A stretch of 64,000 bases of DNA from Thalassospira sp. (GCF_002709775.1 NZ_PAQR01000025.1:1-64000), one strand, 5' to 3'; positions 16,693 to 25,339 are shown, counted from the stretch's first letter. The notes: a model not told the origin generated them from the letters alone. Numbers and translations: made by a program.

Positions 16693-17799
16693 TCAGACTG
16701 TTTTGGCCGTTCTGGCAACTTTTGGTGGATGCCCAAGATAGGCACCAAGCCCCTTGGCAGTCGAGACCATCGTGCCCGCAGTATCAACAAGGCGAGGTCC
16801 GACAATGACATCTTCCATCGCCACATCCACGACCTTGCGCTGCTGCCAGGCGCACACGCGATCAAATTTCTTTTCGGCAATCAGATCCACCGCATGCACA
16901 CCAAAGGCGGATGCAATCACACGGTCACGCGGCGATGGTGTGCCGCCACGCTGCACATGGCCCAATACCGTCACACGGGTTTCCCAACCGGTCCGTTCGC
17001 CTAGTTCATCGGCCAACCAATGACCAATACCGCCATAACGGACCTTCTGGCCGTCATTCCCCTGTGTGACCGCCGATCCGTCATCGCGCTTGACGGCCTC
17101 GGCCACGATGACCAAGGCATGGTTGCGGCCGCTCTTGCGGATATTGAGGCAATGCTGGGTCAGCTCATCAAGGTCATAATCCATTTCCGGGATCAGGATC
17201 ACATCCGCCCCACCGGCCACCCCGGCAAACAGCGCGATATGGCCCGCATCACGCCCCATGACCTCAAGGATCATGATCCGGTCGTGTGATGCTGCTGTTA
17301 GCTGCAAGCGATCCAGCGCGTCGGTCGCGACATTTACGGCCGTGGTAAAGCCTATGGAATATTCGGTTTCGGCAAGGTCGTTATCGACCGTCTTTGGGAT
17401 ACCGACCAGATTGATCCCGCCCATCTTGGCCAGACGATGCAGGATGGCCATGCTGCCATCCCCGCCAATCCCGATCAGGGCATCCAGACCAAGCTTGTGA
17501 TAGCCTTCGATAACTTCGCTGGATCGGTCGGCAAAACTGCCACCCGGCATCGGGTAATGGAACGGGTCTCCCTTGTTGACGGTGCCCAGAATCGTCCCGC
17601 CAAGGCGCAGCATCCCGTCATTATTGACCTGATCATTAAGGTCAATCGCCTGGGGCGGATCCTGCATCAGGCCGTGCGTGCCCTGACGGATACCGACCAC
17701 GTCCCAGCCATAGCCCAGAACAGCACGACGAACGACCGCAAGAATAACCGCATTCAGTCCGGCGCAATCCCCGCCACTGGTCAAAACTCCGATCCGCAT
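16693..17799 (-). CDS. 6-phosphofructokinase (group with G104/K124 signature)
   Basis: A 368-residue PfkA-superfamily enzyme that phosphorylates fructose 6-phosphate. The phosphate loop TSGGDCAGLNAV is at the start. GGDGS (112-116) keeps the Gly that admits ATP, while PKTVDND (135-141) carries Lys at the position that is Gly in E. coli ATP-PFK and Lys in PPi-dependent enzymes. D139 is the catalytic base. The phosphoryl donor cannot be settled from sequence: similar mixed signatures occur in ATP-dependent enzymes outside the E. coli group. The start at 17799 has AAGGAA upstream. It is the likely first gene of an operon with the TIGR02444 gene. Confidence 0.92.
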   Translation of the reverse strand: MRIGVLTSGGDCAGLNAVILAVVRRAVLGYGWDVVGIRQGTHGLMQDPPQAIDLNDQVNNDGMLRLGGTILGTVNKGDPFHYPMPGGSFADRSSEVIEGYHKLGLDALIGIGGDGSMAILHRLAKMGGINLVGIPKTVDNDLAETEYSIGFTTAVNVATDALDRLQLTAASHDRIMILEVMGRDAGHIALFAGVAGGADVILIPEMDYDLDELTQHCLNIRKSGRNHALVIVAEAVKRDDGSAVTQGNDGQKVRYGGIGHWLADELGERTGWETRVTVLGHVQRGGTPSPRDRVIASAFGVHAVDLIAEKKFDRVCAWQQRKVVDVAMEDVIVGPRLVDTAGTMVSTAKGLGAYLGHPPKVARTAKTV

Positions 17800-17919
17800 T
17801 TGCTTCCTTCCCAATCGTGCCAAATTTGTTTTACAGGGTGGTACAAATCATATGGGTTGCCAACATGATATCTGGTATTATCAACATCCCCTCGCATTGG
17901 ATATTAAGCTGGATCAAAA

Positions 17920-18126
17920 ATGGACGAAATCAATCAGATCGAGATTGAAAAGAGACTTATGTCGCTCCGCGAGGAACACCGCGATCTGGATGTCGCCATC
18001 GAACAAATGGTTCAGGCCCCCCATCATGATCAGCTGCGTCTGGGCCGCATGAAAAAGCGTAAATTGGCGCTGAAGGACGAGATTCTTTATATCGAGTCGC
18101 AGCTCGTACCCGACATTATCGCCTGA
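17920..18126 (+). CDS. YdcH family (DUF465) small protein, second copy
   Basis: A 68-residue helical protein with the DUF465 arrangement: RLMSLREEHRDLDVAIEQMV, a polar HHDQLRLGRM turn and KRKLALKDEILYIESQL. It is longer than the 54-residue homologue at 15277-15441 and on the other strand. The function is unknown. GGAT precedes the ATG by six bases. It is divergent from the phosphofructokinase gene. Confidence 0.85.
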   Translation: MDEINQIEIEKRLMSLREEHRDLDVAIEQMVQAPHHDQLRLGRMKKRKLALKDEILYIESQLVPDIIA

Positions 18127-18239
18127 TTTCTGATCGGCTTATCGCCAAACACGCCTTCCCAAATCACTCTCATAGCAACACGGACCGCGCCAAAAGGTGC
18201 AGCCTGATCCATGATTGTATCATTTGGATGGGATGTGCG

Positions 18240-19076
18240 TCAGATTCCGTGGGGAATGCGGGCCAGTTGGGCCTGATACATTTCCTTGTGCGCACGAAGT
18301 GCTGCGTCCGCTGCATTCAGGGCCGAGGCCGACGTATCGCCGCTTTGCGCATGATGCAGCCCGAATACCGGCACAACCGATATCGGCTGATCATTATGAA
18401 TAAACGGATGCTGATCAAGCCAGCGGGTCACGGCATCGACACGCTGCCAGACGTCTTCTTCGTCAACATTGTACATCAAGGCCGCGAAATCATTGCAGCC
18501 AAGATAGCCAAGATGATGCGGCGACATGATGAAGTCCGCCATGATGCGACGCACATAGTTAAACAGGCCTTCCTTGCAGTCCTGTCCATGACGCTGGAGG
18601 ATTTCGTCGAGGTTCGCCAGTTCGCACATCAGCAGCATCCGGCTGGTGCGATCCCGCCCTACCAATGACATTTCATTTTCAAGGATCTGCAGAAAGGCCG
18701 GGCGACTGATCGCGCCGGTGAACGGATCGCGGCCCTCATTGCGGGCCAGATGCGCCTGACGCTGCTTAAGGTCACTCAGGTTTTCATTCAGCCCGTTGAT
18801 GCGCACCATCAGGCGACCAATCGCCTGTTCGACGGCGGGTGTGACCTGATTATCCGGGATGCCCAGAACATTGGCCATATCGGGGGTATGGTACGGAGCT
18901 TCATCGACACTGTCGGGAACATCGCTGGTATCGATGTCGACTTGATGGTCGCGATTGGGCGCACGACGATGGCCGGCATCCTTGCCATAAGCAAAGATTC
19001 CGTGGGGGCTTGGTGGGTATCTTCCGTCCCCGCCCCCCATCGATGGTGTGATTGATCCGGGCCTTGTGACCTTCAT
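18240..19076 (-). CDS. Degenerate GGDEF-domain protein
   Basis: A 278-residue soluble protein. Residues 1-80 are a disordered Pro/Asp/His-rich tail and 80-112 a predicted coiled coil. Residues 115-270 have the GGDEF layout: RDPFTGAISRPAFLQILENEM matches the DxLTGLxNRRxF entry of the domain. The active-site loop, however, reads GYLGCNDFAAL (190-200) where GGDEF should be. Without the Gly-Gly-Glu residues it cannot be a normal diguanylate cyclase, so it may bind nucleotide or act as a scaffold. GGAAGG upstream supports the start. It is convergent with the second YdcH-like gene. Confidence 0.75.
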   Translation of the reverse strand: MKVTRPGSITPSMGGGDGRYPPSPHGIFAYGKDAGHRRAPNRDHQVDIDTSDVPDSVDEAPYHTPDMANVLGIPDNQVTPAVEQAIGRLMVRINGLNENLSDLKQRQAHLARNEGRDPFTGAISRPAFLQILENEMSLVGRDRTSRMLLMCELANLDEILQRHGQDCKEGLFNYVRRIMADFIMSPHHLGYLGCNDFAALMYNVDEEDVWQRVDAVTRWLDQHPFIHNDQPISVVPVFGLHHAQSGDTSASALNAADAALRAHKEMYQAQLARIPHGI

Positions 19077-19270
19077 GTCTGACCTTCCCGTGCTACCTGC
19101 ACAGTTATATGAGCTAATGGTAAATAATAGATCAAAAACCCAACCGGTTCATCCCTATTTTATATCCATTACAAGTATAGTTTCATAATACATTGGAATA
19201 GCTACAGAATTTCCGGATACCCGCAGGCACATTTCGCAGATTTCCATGATCTGCAATGCATCAAGCAGGC

Positions 19271-19298
19271 TTGCATGATAGGTCTTGCTGCATATAAT
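19271..19298 (+). promoter_or_regulatory. purE promoter
   Basis: TTGCAT (19271-19276), 16-base spacer, perfect TATAAT (19293-19298), 40 bases before the purE start. Confidence 0.75.
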
Positions 19299-19338
19299 GC
19301 GGGCCTTCATGAAACCGCCCGAAAACGGAGCCGCCACT

Positions 19339-19839
19339 ATGAGCGATCAAACCCCGGTCATCGGCATTATCATGGGAAGCCAGTCTGACTGGGAAACCAT
19401 GAAAAATGCAGCAGATGTCCTTGATGCGTTGAACGTCGCGTATGAGACCAAAATCGTCTCCGCCCATCGCACGCCTGATCGCCTGTATGATTATGCCAAG
19501 ACGGCAAAGTCACGTGGCCTTAAGGTTATCATTGCTGGCGCCGGTGGCGCTGCCCACCTTCCTGGCATGGCTGCGGCCATGACGCCGCTTCCGGTCCTGG
19601 GTGTTCCGGTTCAAAGCCGCACACTCAAGGGTCTTGATAGCCTGCTTTCCATCGTCCAGATGCCAGGCGGCGTTCCGGTCGGCACCCTTGCCATCGGTTC
19701 GGCCGGTGCAAAGAATGCCGGTCTGATGGCGGCCGAAATCATGGCGCTGATGGATGATGGCCTGGCCGCCCGCCTCGATGACTGGCGCGCAGCCCAGACC
19801 GCATCGGTCGCCGACGAGCCGGTTGACCCGGCACCGTGA
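19339..19839 (+). CDS. purE: 5-(carboxyamino)imidazole ribonucleotide mutase
   Basis: A 166-residue PurE of class I with the [13 protein letters not shown] phosphate-binding start, [13 protein letters not shown] with the catalytic His, and the [16 protein letters not shown] loop. It moves the carboxylate of N5-CAIR to C4, making CAIR in purine synthesis. The ATG at 19339 follows the promoter closely and has GGAG nine bases upstream. purK follows 117 bases downstream, but a strong terminator-like hairpin lies between them. Confidence 0.95.
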   Translation: MSDQTPVIGIIMGSQSDWETMKNAADVLDALNVAYETKIVSAHRTPDRLYDYAKTAKSRGLKVIIAGAGGAAHLPGMAAAMTPLPVLGVPVQSRTLKGLDSLLSIVQMPGGVPVGTLAIGSAGAKNAGLMAAEIMALMDDGLAARLDDWRAAQTASVADEPVDPAP

Positions 19840-19848
19840 TTTGAAAAG

Positions 19849-19876
19849 GCGCGCCCGACGGGGCGCGTTTTTGTTT
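19849..19876 (+). terminator. Intrinsic terminator between purE and purK
   Basis: CGCGCCC / GGGCGCG stem followed by TTTTTGTTTT. Its place inside the purE-purK pair suggests partial termination or separate expression of purK. Confidence 0.75.
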
Positions 19877-19956
19877 TCACATGACATTAAGACAGTTGTC
19901 GCACAGCGGCACAGCGCAATACCTTCCCGTCAGGAAGAGTTTTGATCGAGGATTAC

Positions 19957-21045
19957 ATGACGCAGGATTTCGACACGCGCATCATCGCCCCGGGCAGCAC
20001 CATTGGCATCATGGGCAATGGCCAGCTTGGCCGTATGGCCGCTTTCTGTGCCGCAGAGCTTGGCTATAAGGTTCATGTCTTTGGCCCCGGCGCTGACAGC
20101 CCGACCGAACAGGTCTGTGCCAAGGCAACCGTTGCCGACTATAGCGACCTTGATGCGCTGCGTGCCTTTGCCGCGGATGTCGATGTGGTGACGTTTGAAT
20201 TTGAAAACGTGCCCCATGACAGCGTCAAACTGCTTTCGGACCTTGTGCCGGTCCGTCCGGGCTGGAAATGCCTGCATATCTCGCAAAACCGCCTGCGCGA
20301 GAAGACGTTCTGTAATGACCATGGCATCGGCACCGCCCCGTTTGAGGCTGTCCGGTCGCTTGCTGATCTTGAAGCCGCCGTTACCAAACTTGGCCGCCCG
20401 TCGGTTCTGAAAACCACCGAAATGGGCTATGACGGCAAGGGGCAGGTCAAGATTGCCGACGATACCGATCTTGCCGAAGCCTGGGCAGAAATGAACGGGG
20501 CCGAAGCCATCCTTGAAGGCTTTATCTCGTTCGAGCGCGAGATTTCCGTCATTGTCGCGCGTGGTGTTAAAGGCGATACCGCCTGCTTCTGCCCGGTCGA
20601 GAATGTGCATACCAACCACATTCTTGATGTCACCGTTGCCCCGGCCGAAATTGCCGACGACCTTTCGAAAAAGGCCGAAGACATCGCGATCAAGCTGGTC
20701 AGTGCCATGGAGTTTGTCGGACTTCTGGCGGTTGAGATGTTTGTCACCACCGATGGTGACATTCTGGTCAATGAAGTTGCCCCGCGTCCGCACAATTCCG
20801 GTCACTGGACGATTGATGCCTGCGTCACCAGCCAGTTCGAACAGTTCATCCGTGCTGTTTGCGGCCTGCCGCTGGGCGATCCGGCGCATCATTCCAAGGC
20901 CCGCATGAAGAACCTTCTGGGCGATGACATCAATGACTGGCAGGCAATTTTGACCGAGCCGAATGCGAAACTGCATCTTTATGGCAAGGCCGAAGCAAAG
21001 CCGGGCCGCAAGATGGGCCATGTGACGTGGGTTCTGCCGAAATAA
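19957..21045 (+). CDS. purK: 5-(carboxyamino)imidazole ribonucleotide synthase
   Basis: A 362-residue ATP-grasp enzyme. The N-terminal nucleotide-like fold opens with GSTIGIMGNGQLGRM. The ATP-grasp core has KTTEMGYDGKGQ, EGFISFEREISVIVARG and the metal-binding NEVAPRPHNSGHWTIDAC. It makes N5-CAIR from AIR, ATP and bicarbonate, the substrate of PurE. GAGG five bases before the ATG at 19957 fixes the start. Confidence 0.95.
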   Translation: MTQDFDTRIIAPGSTIGIMGNGQLGRMAAFCAAELGYKVHVFGPGADSPTEQVCAKATVADYSDLDALRAFAADVDVVTFEFENVPHDSVKLLSDLVPVRPGWKCLHISQNRLREKTFCNDHGIGTAPFEAVRSLADLEAAVTKLGRPSVLKTTEMGYDGKGQVKIADDTDLAEAWAEMNGAEAILEGFISFEREISVIVARGVKGDTACFCPVENVHTNHILDVTVAPAEIADDLSKKAEDIAIKLVSAMEFVGLLAVEMFVTTDGDILVNEVAPRPHNSGHWTIDACVTSQFEQFIRAVCGLPLGDPAHHSKARMKNLLGDDINDWQAILTEPNAKLHLYGKAEAKPGRKMGHVTWVLPK

Positions 21046-21078
21046 GGCGATCCCCACCGCCGACCAAATCAGGAATTC

Positions 21079-21110
21079 GCCCCGGATGCCAAGCGCACCC
21101 GGGGCTTTTT
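21079..21110 (+). terminator. Intrinsic terminator of purK
   Basis: GCCCCGG / CCGGGGC stem, 13-base loop, TTTTT tail. Confidence 0.85.
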
Positions 21111-21224
21111 CGTTTGTAGTTCATAGCGTTACGCGAAAGATGACCTGGCTGGCATTTTATGCCCAGTCGATTGGCATCCGGTTTGCTGTTGTTAGGGCAG
21201 GAAACTCTTTACGGATGACATGTG

Positions 21225-21905
21225 ATGAAAAAGCTTCTGATCATTCTTTCACTGACCCTTGGCCTGATCGCGATTGAAAGCCGCACCAACCCCGCCATGG
21301 CGGTTCCGGGTGCTGCCGGCTTCCCCGATGTGATCGAGGGCGACAAGCTTCGCTTTGGCAATATGATTGTCGAACTGTTTGGCATTCGTGCGCCGAAACC
21401 CGGCATGATCTGCCGGGCCGGATCGGTTGAATTCCAGTGCGGTGCGGCCGCTGCCCAAGCGCTTGATCGCATCATTGAAAACTACGCTATCAAATGTCAG
21501 CAGGTTTCGGACGTGCAGCTGTTCCCGATGCTGACCGAATGCCAGATGGGCCAGAATGACCTTAACCGTCTGATCCTGCGCGCTGGCTGGGCGATGGTTG
21601 ATATGGTCAGCTGCGACAGCCATCCGAGCTGTGCGACCTATCTGAGTGACCAGAAATTCGCCAAGGATAACAAAAAAGGCATCTGGATGGGCACCCCGCC
21701 GTCCGAGCTGGTTGCCCTTGCCGCCAAACCGACCAAGCATGACCTGCAGGATGCAGACGACGCCAACGCGCTTAAAAACATGCTTGATGACGCGCGTGAA
21801 CCGCAGCCGGTCGAAAACCCGATCAAGATCGATCTGGCGTCCGAGCTTGAAAAAGCCAACGAACCGGATCGCACGCTGCTGAGCTTCCTGACCAATACCT
21901 TCTGA
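21225..21905 (+). CDS. Secreted SNase-like protein lacking catalytic residues
   Basis: A 226-residue protein with a Sec signal peptide (residues 1-27, AMA/VPG cleavage likely). A staphylococcal-nuclease-like fold follows: VIEGDKLRFGNMIVELFGIRAPKPG, then CRAG..FQCGAAAAQAL and LRAGWAMV. Aligned to thermonuclease, D21 is kept (D40), but R35 is E50, D40 is R55 and E43 is K58. The RNA/DNA-cutting reaction is therefore unlikely. Several paired cysteines suggest disulfides in the periplasm. The last 70 residues are acidic and of unknown fold. The start is ATG 21225 (GTG 21222 possible). It is monocistronic with its own terminator. Confidence 0.78.
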   Translation: MKKLLIILSLTLGLIAIESRTNPAMAVPGAAGFPDVIEGDKLRFGNMIVELFGIRAPKPGMICRAGSVEFQCGAAAAQALDRIIENYAIKCQQVSDVQLFPMLTECQMGQNDLNRLILRAGWAMVDMVSCDSHPSCATYLSDQKFAKDNKKGIWMGTPPSELVALAAKPTKHDLQDADDANALKNMLDDAREPQPVENPIKIDLASELEKANEPDRTLLSFLTNTF

Positions 21906-21951
21906 TACCGCACAGGCAATTTCGAGAGAGTTTCCTTCCCTCAAAACTCAA

Positions 21952-21985
21952 AACGCCACCGGCATACTGCACGGTGGCGTTTTTG
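21952..21985 (+). terminator. Intrinsic terminator of the SNase-like gene
   Basis: AACGCCACCG / CGGTGGCGTT stem with a 10-base loop and a TTTTTGTTTT tail. Confidence 0.9.
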
Positions 21986-22017
21986 TTTTGATCAGACTGC
22001 GACCGCGTTAAGGACGA

Positions 22018-22713
22018 TCAGCCACCAAACTGGCGGCGCATCCGGCCCGGTGTTGGCATGCAGCGTGCGATTTTGGCACCCATCTTAAACGGTGCTGCTG
22101 CAACCTGGCCTGCCTTGCCAAGCTTGGCGGTGATTTTCGGAATTTGCAGGACATTGCCAATACGGCGATCCAGAAACGCCCAGCTATCCGCATGGCCTTC
22201 GGATGTGTCATCAAGCCAGTAGGCAAGCGTTGATCCATAGACACCAGCCAGCAGCATACGCTTGGTGTACCAGTTATGATCGGTCGAGGTATCACCAGCA
22301 GCAACCCACATCTTATCGACCGTGCCATGGGTCAGTTTCAAACCAAGGGCAGCATTCTGCGGCAGGGTCATATAGGCAAGGGCAGCACGCACGGTATCTT
22401 TCTGAGCTTCGACCAGATCAAGGCGGGTCTTGACCGCCGCTGCAATACGCTCACGAATTTTAAGGTTCTCAAGGCCCATTTCATCAAGAGCAGCAACCAT
22501 CTCGCGATCGGTCAACTCGACATAGGTGGTGATGGCCTGACGAATGCCATTGGGCAGCAGTCGATCCACCTCGCCCGGGGCAAGGTCAAGATCGTCCGCG
22601 CCAGCCTGCAGCGCCTGTTTGGTCCAGCCATCAAACGGCACATGTTCAAGAGCTGCCTCGACCAGTGCTTCGCGCTGAGCTTGCAAACGGGTCATGCTTT
22701 CAGTGACAGACAT
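22018..22713 (-). CDS. COQ9 family protein
   Basis: A 231-residue protein with the TetR-like N-terminal helices and the C-terminal COQ9 lipid-binding region (MLLAGVYGSTLAYWLDDTSEGHADSWAFLDRRIGNV). In eukaryotes COQ9 delivers ubiquinone intermediates to the hydroxylase COQ7; the bacterial homologue is presumed to support ubiquinone synthesis. Its ATG directly follows the stop codon of def (TGA-ATG), so the two are translationally linked. It is the last gene of a four-gene unit. Confidence 0.9.
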   Translation of the reverse strand: MSVTESMTRLQAQREALVEAALEHVPFDGWTKQALQAGADDLDLAPGEVDRLLPNGIRQAITTYVELTDREMVAALDEMGLENLKIRERIAAAVKTRLDLVEAQKDTVRAALAYMTLPQNAALGLKLTHGTVDKMWVAAGDTSTDHNWYTKRMLLAGVYGSTLAYWLDDTSEGHADSWAFLDRRIGNVLQIPKITAKLGKAGQVAAAPFKMGAKIARCMPTPGRMRRQFGG

Positions 22714-23298
22714 TCAGGCCTCCTCATCATCAGATCCGGCATCGGTCGAAGCCGATTGCCTAAAGGTAGTCTCGGGCGGGTTTTCGCGCAATTCCTCGTT
22801 AAAACCAAGCAACGACATGTCTTCCATACGTTCGGGATACATCACCCCGATCAAATGATCATATTCGTGCTGAACAACGCGCGCGTGGAAGCCACCGGCG
22901 GCGTGCTCCACGCTCTCGCCCTTTTCATTTAACCCGCGATAACGGATTTTGTTCCATCTTGGCACCACACCCTGCAGGCCCGGAATGGACAAACACCCTT
23001 CCCAGCCATCAACGATGTCATCGCCAATCGGCTCGATTTCCGGGTTGATCAGAACGCTTAAGGGGATTTCGCCATCGTCGGGATCATCGCTTTTGCGAAG
23101 GGCCGGCACGTAATAGACCATGATGGCGAGTGACTGAAACACCTGCGGCGCCGCAAGGCCAACGCCCCCGGCATCCTTCATGGTGTCCTTCATATCAGCA
23201 ATCAGACGCTGAATTTCAGGATCAAGCGGGTCTTCGACCCGGTCCGCAACACGGCGCAGAACCGGGTGGCCCATCCGGGCAATTTTAAGGATCGACAT
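22714..23298 (-). CDS. def: Peptide deformylase
   Basis: A 194-residue deformylase with all three motifs: GVGLAAPQV, EGCLSIP with the metal-binding Cys, and QHEYDHL with the two metal-binding His and the catalytic Glu. It removes the formyl group from nascent N-terminal Met. The C-terminal tail is longer and more acidic than usual. The usual neighbour fmt is absent; instead it sits between an HlyD-like gene and COQ9. The ATG at 23298 was chosen because the family starts at MSILKIARMGHPVLR. Confidence 0.95.
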   Translation of the reverse strand: MSILKIARMGHPVLRRVADRVEDPLDPEIQRLIADMKDTMKDAGGVGLAAPQVFQSLAIMVYYVPALRKSDDPDDGEIPLSVLINPEIEPIGDDIVDGWEGCLSIPGLQGVVPRWNKIRYRGLNEKGESVEHAAGGFHARVVQHEYDHLIGVMYPERMEDMSLLGFNEELRENPPETTFRQSASTDAGSDDEEA

Positions 23299-23336
23299 GG
23301 CCCTATATCCAACCAAAACCGTCTGGCTGTAAAGCC

Positions 23337-24569
23337 CTAATGCCCTGAAAAGACCAGTGTCTGGATCGGCCAGATCAAGGCCTGCACACGCAACAGGATG
23401 GCATGCACCGCGCCCACGGTCTGCACCATATGTAAAAACAGCCAGCGGCCCGCACCGATGTCCGGGTCTTCAAGCTGATCATGGGTGTTGGTATAGGCAT
23501 TGGCGATACATTTACTGCCAAGCGGCACATCGGTTATCGATTCCGGATAAAGCGGCACCATCTTGGCCAGGAACGTGCCCGGCTTGGCGCGATCGGTAAT
23601 ATCAAGCAGCTGGTCACTTGGCCGGAATTGGCCGGCGGCAATCACCGGCTGCACTTCTGTCACCACCATCGGGATGATTTCAAACGGAAGGGACGCGCAA
23701 GTGACTTCCGTGATCACACCGGGTTTGACGACCTGTGTCGCGATCTGGGCAAAGCCCGCCTGATAGATGGTTTCGCCTTCTTTTTCCGGGATCAGGATGC
23801 CAGCCGGACGCAGGATCGGACTGACATAATCCCCGACCTGCAGGGCAAATTGCTGGATCTTGCCCGCAACACCGGCGCGGACCACGGTTTTGGAAAGCTC
23901 CGCCTCGGCTGATCTTAGCGCGGCCTGCGCATTGGCAAGCTGAGCCGGCAGAAGGCTTTGAAGCTTGGTTTCAATCACCGTCATGCTGGCAAGGGCCGCA
24001 TTCAGCCCGCCCTGCCGGGTTGTCAGGGAAACTTCAAGACGCTCGACCTCGCGGCGTGATACCGCATTGGTGCCGCGCGATAAAAGGTCGGATTTGACTT
24101 CAAGTTCGTCACGCACCTGATTATAGGCCCCGCGTGCCTGTTCAACATTGCCCTCGGCCACAGCAAGGTCAGCACGGGAAACTTCCATCTGGGCCCGGAT
24201 TTCGGCAATGCGCTGTTCGGCCATGGCGACCGCTTCACGCTCTACCCGGTTATCAATACGAAACAGCTGATCACCGCCCGCGACGACCTGATCATTCTCG
24301 ACATAAATCTCGACCACGCGACCGCCCTTTTCCGGCAGGATCGTAACGGTGCGGAAAAACGACGACACATTCATGGTCGATGGATGGAAATAGAAAATCA
24401 CCGCAATCAGGGTGATGGTCAGGATCGCACAGCCGACAATGCCGTAGCGCAGCTCGTACCAGACGGAAAACAGGGTGATTTCCTTGCCAATCCGCTTGCC
24501 CTGACGATACCGGCGGATCAGATAATCGGGCAGGATGGTAAAAATCGAACACAGAAGAAGCTCAAACAT
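23337..24569 (-). CDS. HlyD-like membrane fusion protein
   Basis: A 410-residue periplasmic adaptor. A cytoplasmic N-terminal segment (1-43) precedes one transmembrane helix (about 44-63). A split lipoyl/barrel-sandwich region (VTILPEKGGRVVEIYVENDQVVAGGDQLF) brackets a long coiled coil (about 110-220). Such proteins connect inner-membrane pumps to outer-membrane channels. No ABC, MFS or TolC partner is adjacent. Its start overlaps the end of the 138-residue membrane protein gene by eight bases, so the pair is translationally coupled. The C-terminal end is hydrophobic (WPIQTLVF), which is unusual for the family. Confidence 0.85.
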   Translation of the reverse strand: MFELLLCSIFTILPDYLIRRYRQGKRIGKEITLFSVWYELRYGIVGCAILTITLIAVIFYFHPSTMNVSSFFRTVTILPEKGGRVVEIYVENDQVVAGGDQLFRIDNRVEREAVAMAEQRIAEIRAQMEVSRADLAVAEGNVEQARGAYNQVRDELEVKSDLLSRGTNAVSRREVERLEVSLTTRQGGLNAALASMTVIETKLQSLLPAQLANAQAALRSAEAELSKTVVRAGVAGKIQQFALQVGDYVSPILRPAGILIPEKEGETIYQAGFAQIATQVVKPGVITEVTCASLPFEIIPMVVTEVQPVIAAGQFRPSDQLLDITDRAKPGTFLAKMVPLYPESITDVPLGSKCIANAYTNTHDQLEDPDIGAGRWLFLHMVQTVGAVHAILLRVQALIWPIQTLVFSGH

Positions 24570-24978
24570 CTTTGGAGGCCTCCTGCGTCACCGGTTCCGA
24601 ATGACTTGGCCCGTCCGAGTCGTCGATTGCGCCCTTCTTGCGCGCCATGGCTTTCACAGACTCTGCGATTGATTGGATCGGGCCATAAAAATCAGGTACT
24701 TGAACCACCGCAATCACAAGGGCCGCCAGCCAGAACAGGTTGTTATGGGTAAACAGCGCCAGCAGTGTCAGGATGCTGATTAGCTGGATTTGCGTATGGT
24801 TGGCATGATGGGCCATTCGTTCCGGCAGGGCATGCAAGCTAAGGTAAAGCGCGCCTGCCCCGAACACCGCCAGCACCACGAACCAGACAATAACGGTGAA
24901 TAAGACATCTGATTCGCCTGGGGCAGTAACAAAGAACGGCGCATGTGCAATCGCCGTTTCGCGCAAGCCACCTTCCAT
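24562..24978 (-). CDS. Small integral membrane protein paired with an HlyD-like adaptor
   Basis: A 138-residue protein not assigned to a named family. Hydrophobic helices are at about 24-46, 62-80 and 80-97, followed by a charged cytoplasmic-looking tail with many Ser/Asp/Glu residues. GGAGG upstream supports the start at 24978. It overlaps the HlyD-like gene. The pairing of a small membrane protein with an HlyD adaptor resembles the YibI/YibH and YiaW/YiaV pairs of enterobacteria, but sequence similarity to those was not established. Confidence 0.7.
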   Translation of the reverse strand: MEGGLRETAIAHAPFFVTAPGESDVLFTVIVWFVVLAVFGAGALYLSLHALPERMAHHANHTQIQLISILTLLALFTHNNLFWLAALVIAVVQVPDFYGPIQSIAESVKAMARKKGAIDDSDGPSHSEPVTQEASKDV

Positions 24979-25081
24979 TTCCGATCCTCCGAGCTGTTTG
25001 CATCGTGCCCGGAAAATCGGGGGAATTCAGATCGTCCGCCTGATTGAAGTCAGGCAATAGCTGCTGTTAACTCAAGGCATT

Positions 25082-25109
25082 ATAACAACTTTTGATCTAT
25101 TTTTGTTAT
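25082..25109. promoter_or_regulatory. Inverted repeat between the membrane-protein operon and rpsU
   Basis: Perfect ATAACAA-N14-TTGTTAT dyad in the 360-base divergent gap (24979-25339). It lies about 105 bases upstream of the operon's first start. No other strong signal was seen in the gap apart from a TATATA at 25246-25251 that may be the rpsU -10 element. Confidence 0.3.
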
Positions 25110-25339
25110 TTGATGATCGCCATTTGGTTTTAAAGGGATCAAAACAGAAAAACCGCCTGCTTGCCCAATGGGTTTGCCAATTGCGGTCCAATAAACGTCA
25201 AAGGCGAATATCCCCTTCCCTCTTTTCTTTTTGCCCGCTTTGCACTATATACAGGCCACGGTCATGTTGACTGTAAATCCAACCGGGGGGCATTCCGCAC
25301 TCTGGGTGTTTTTGTTTTTTTGAAAGGAGCGTGGTTTCC

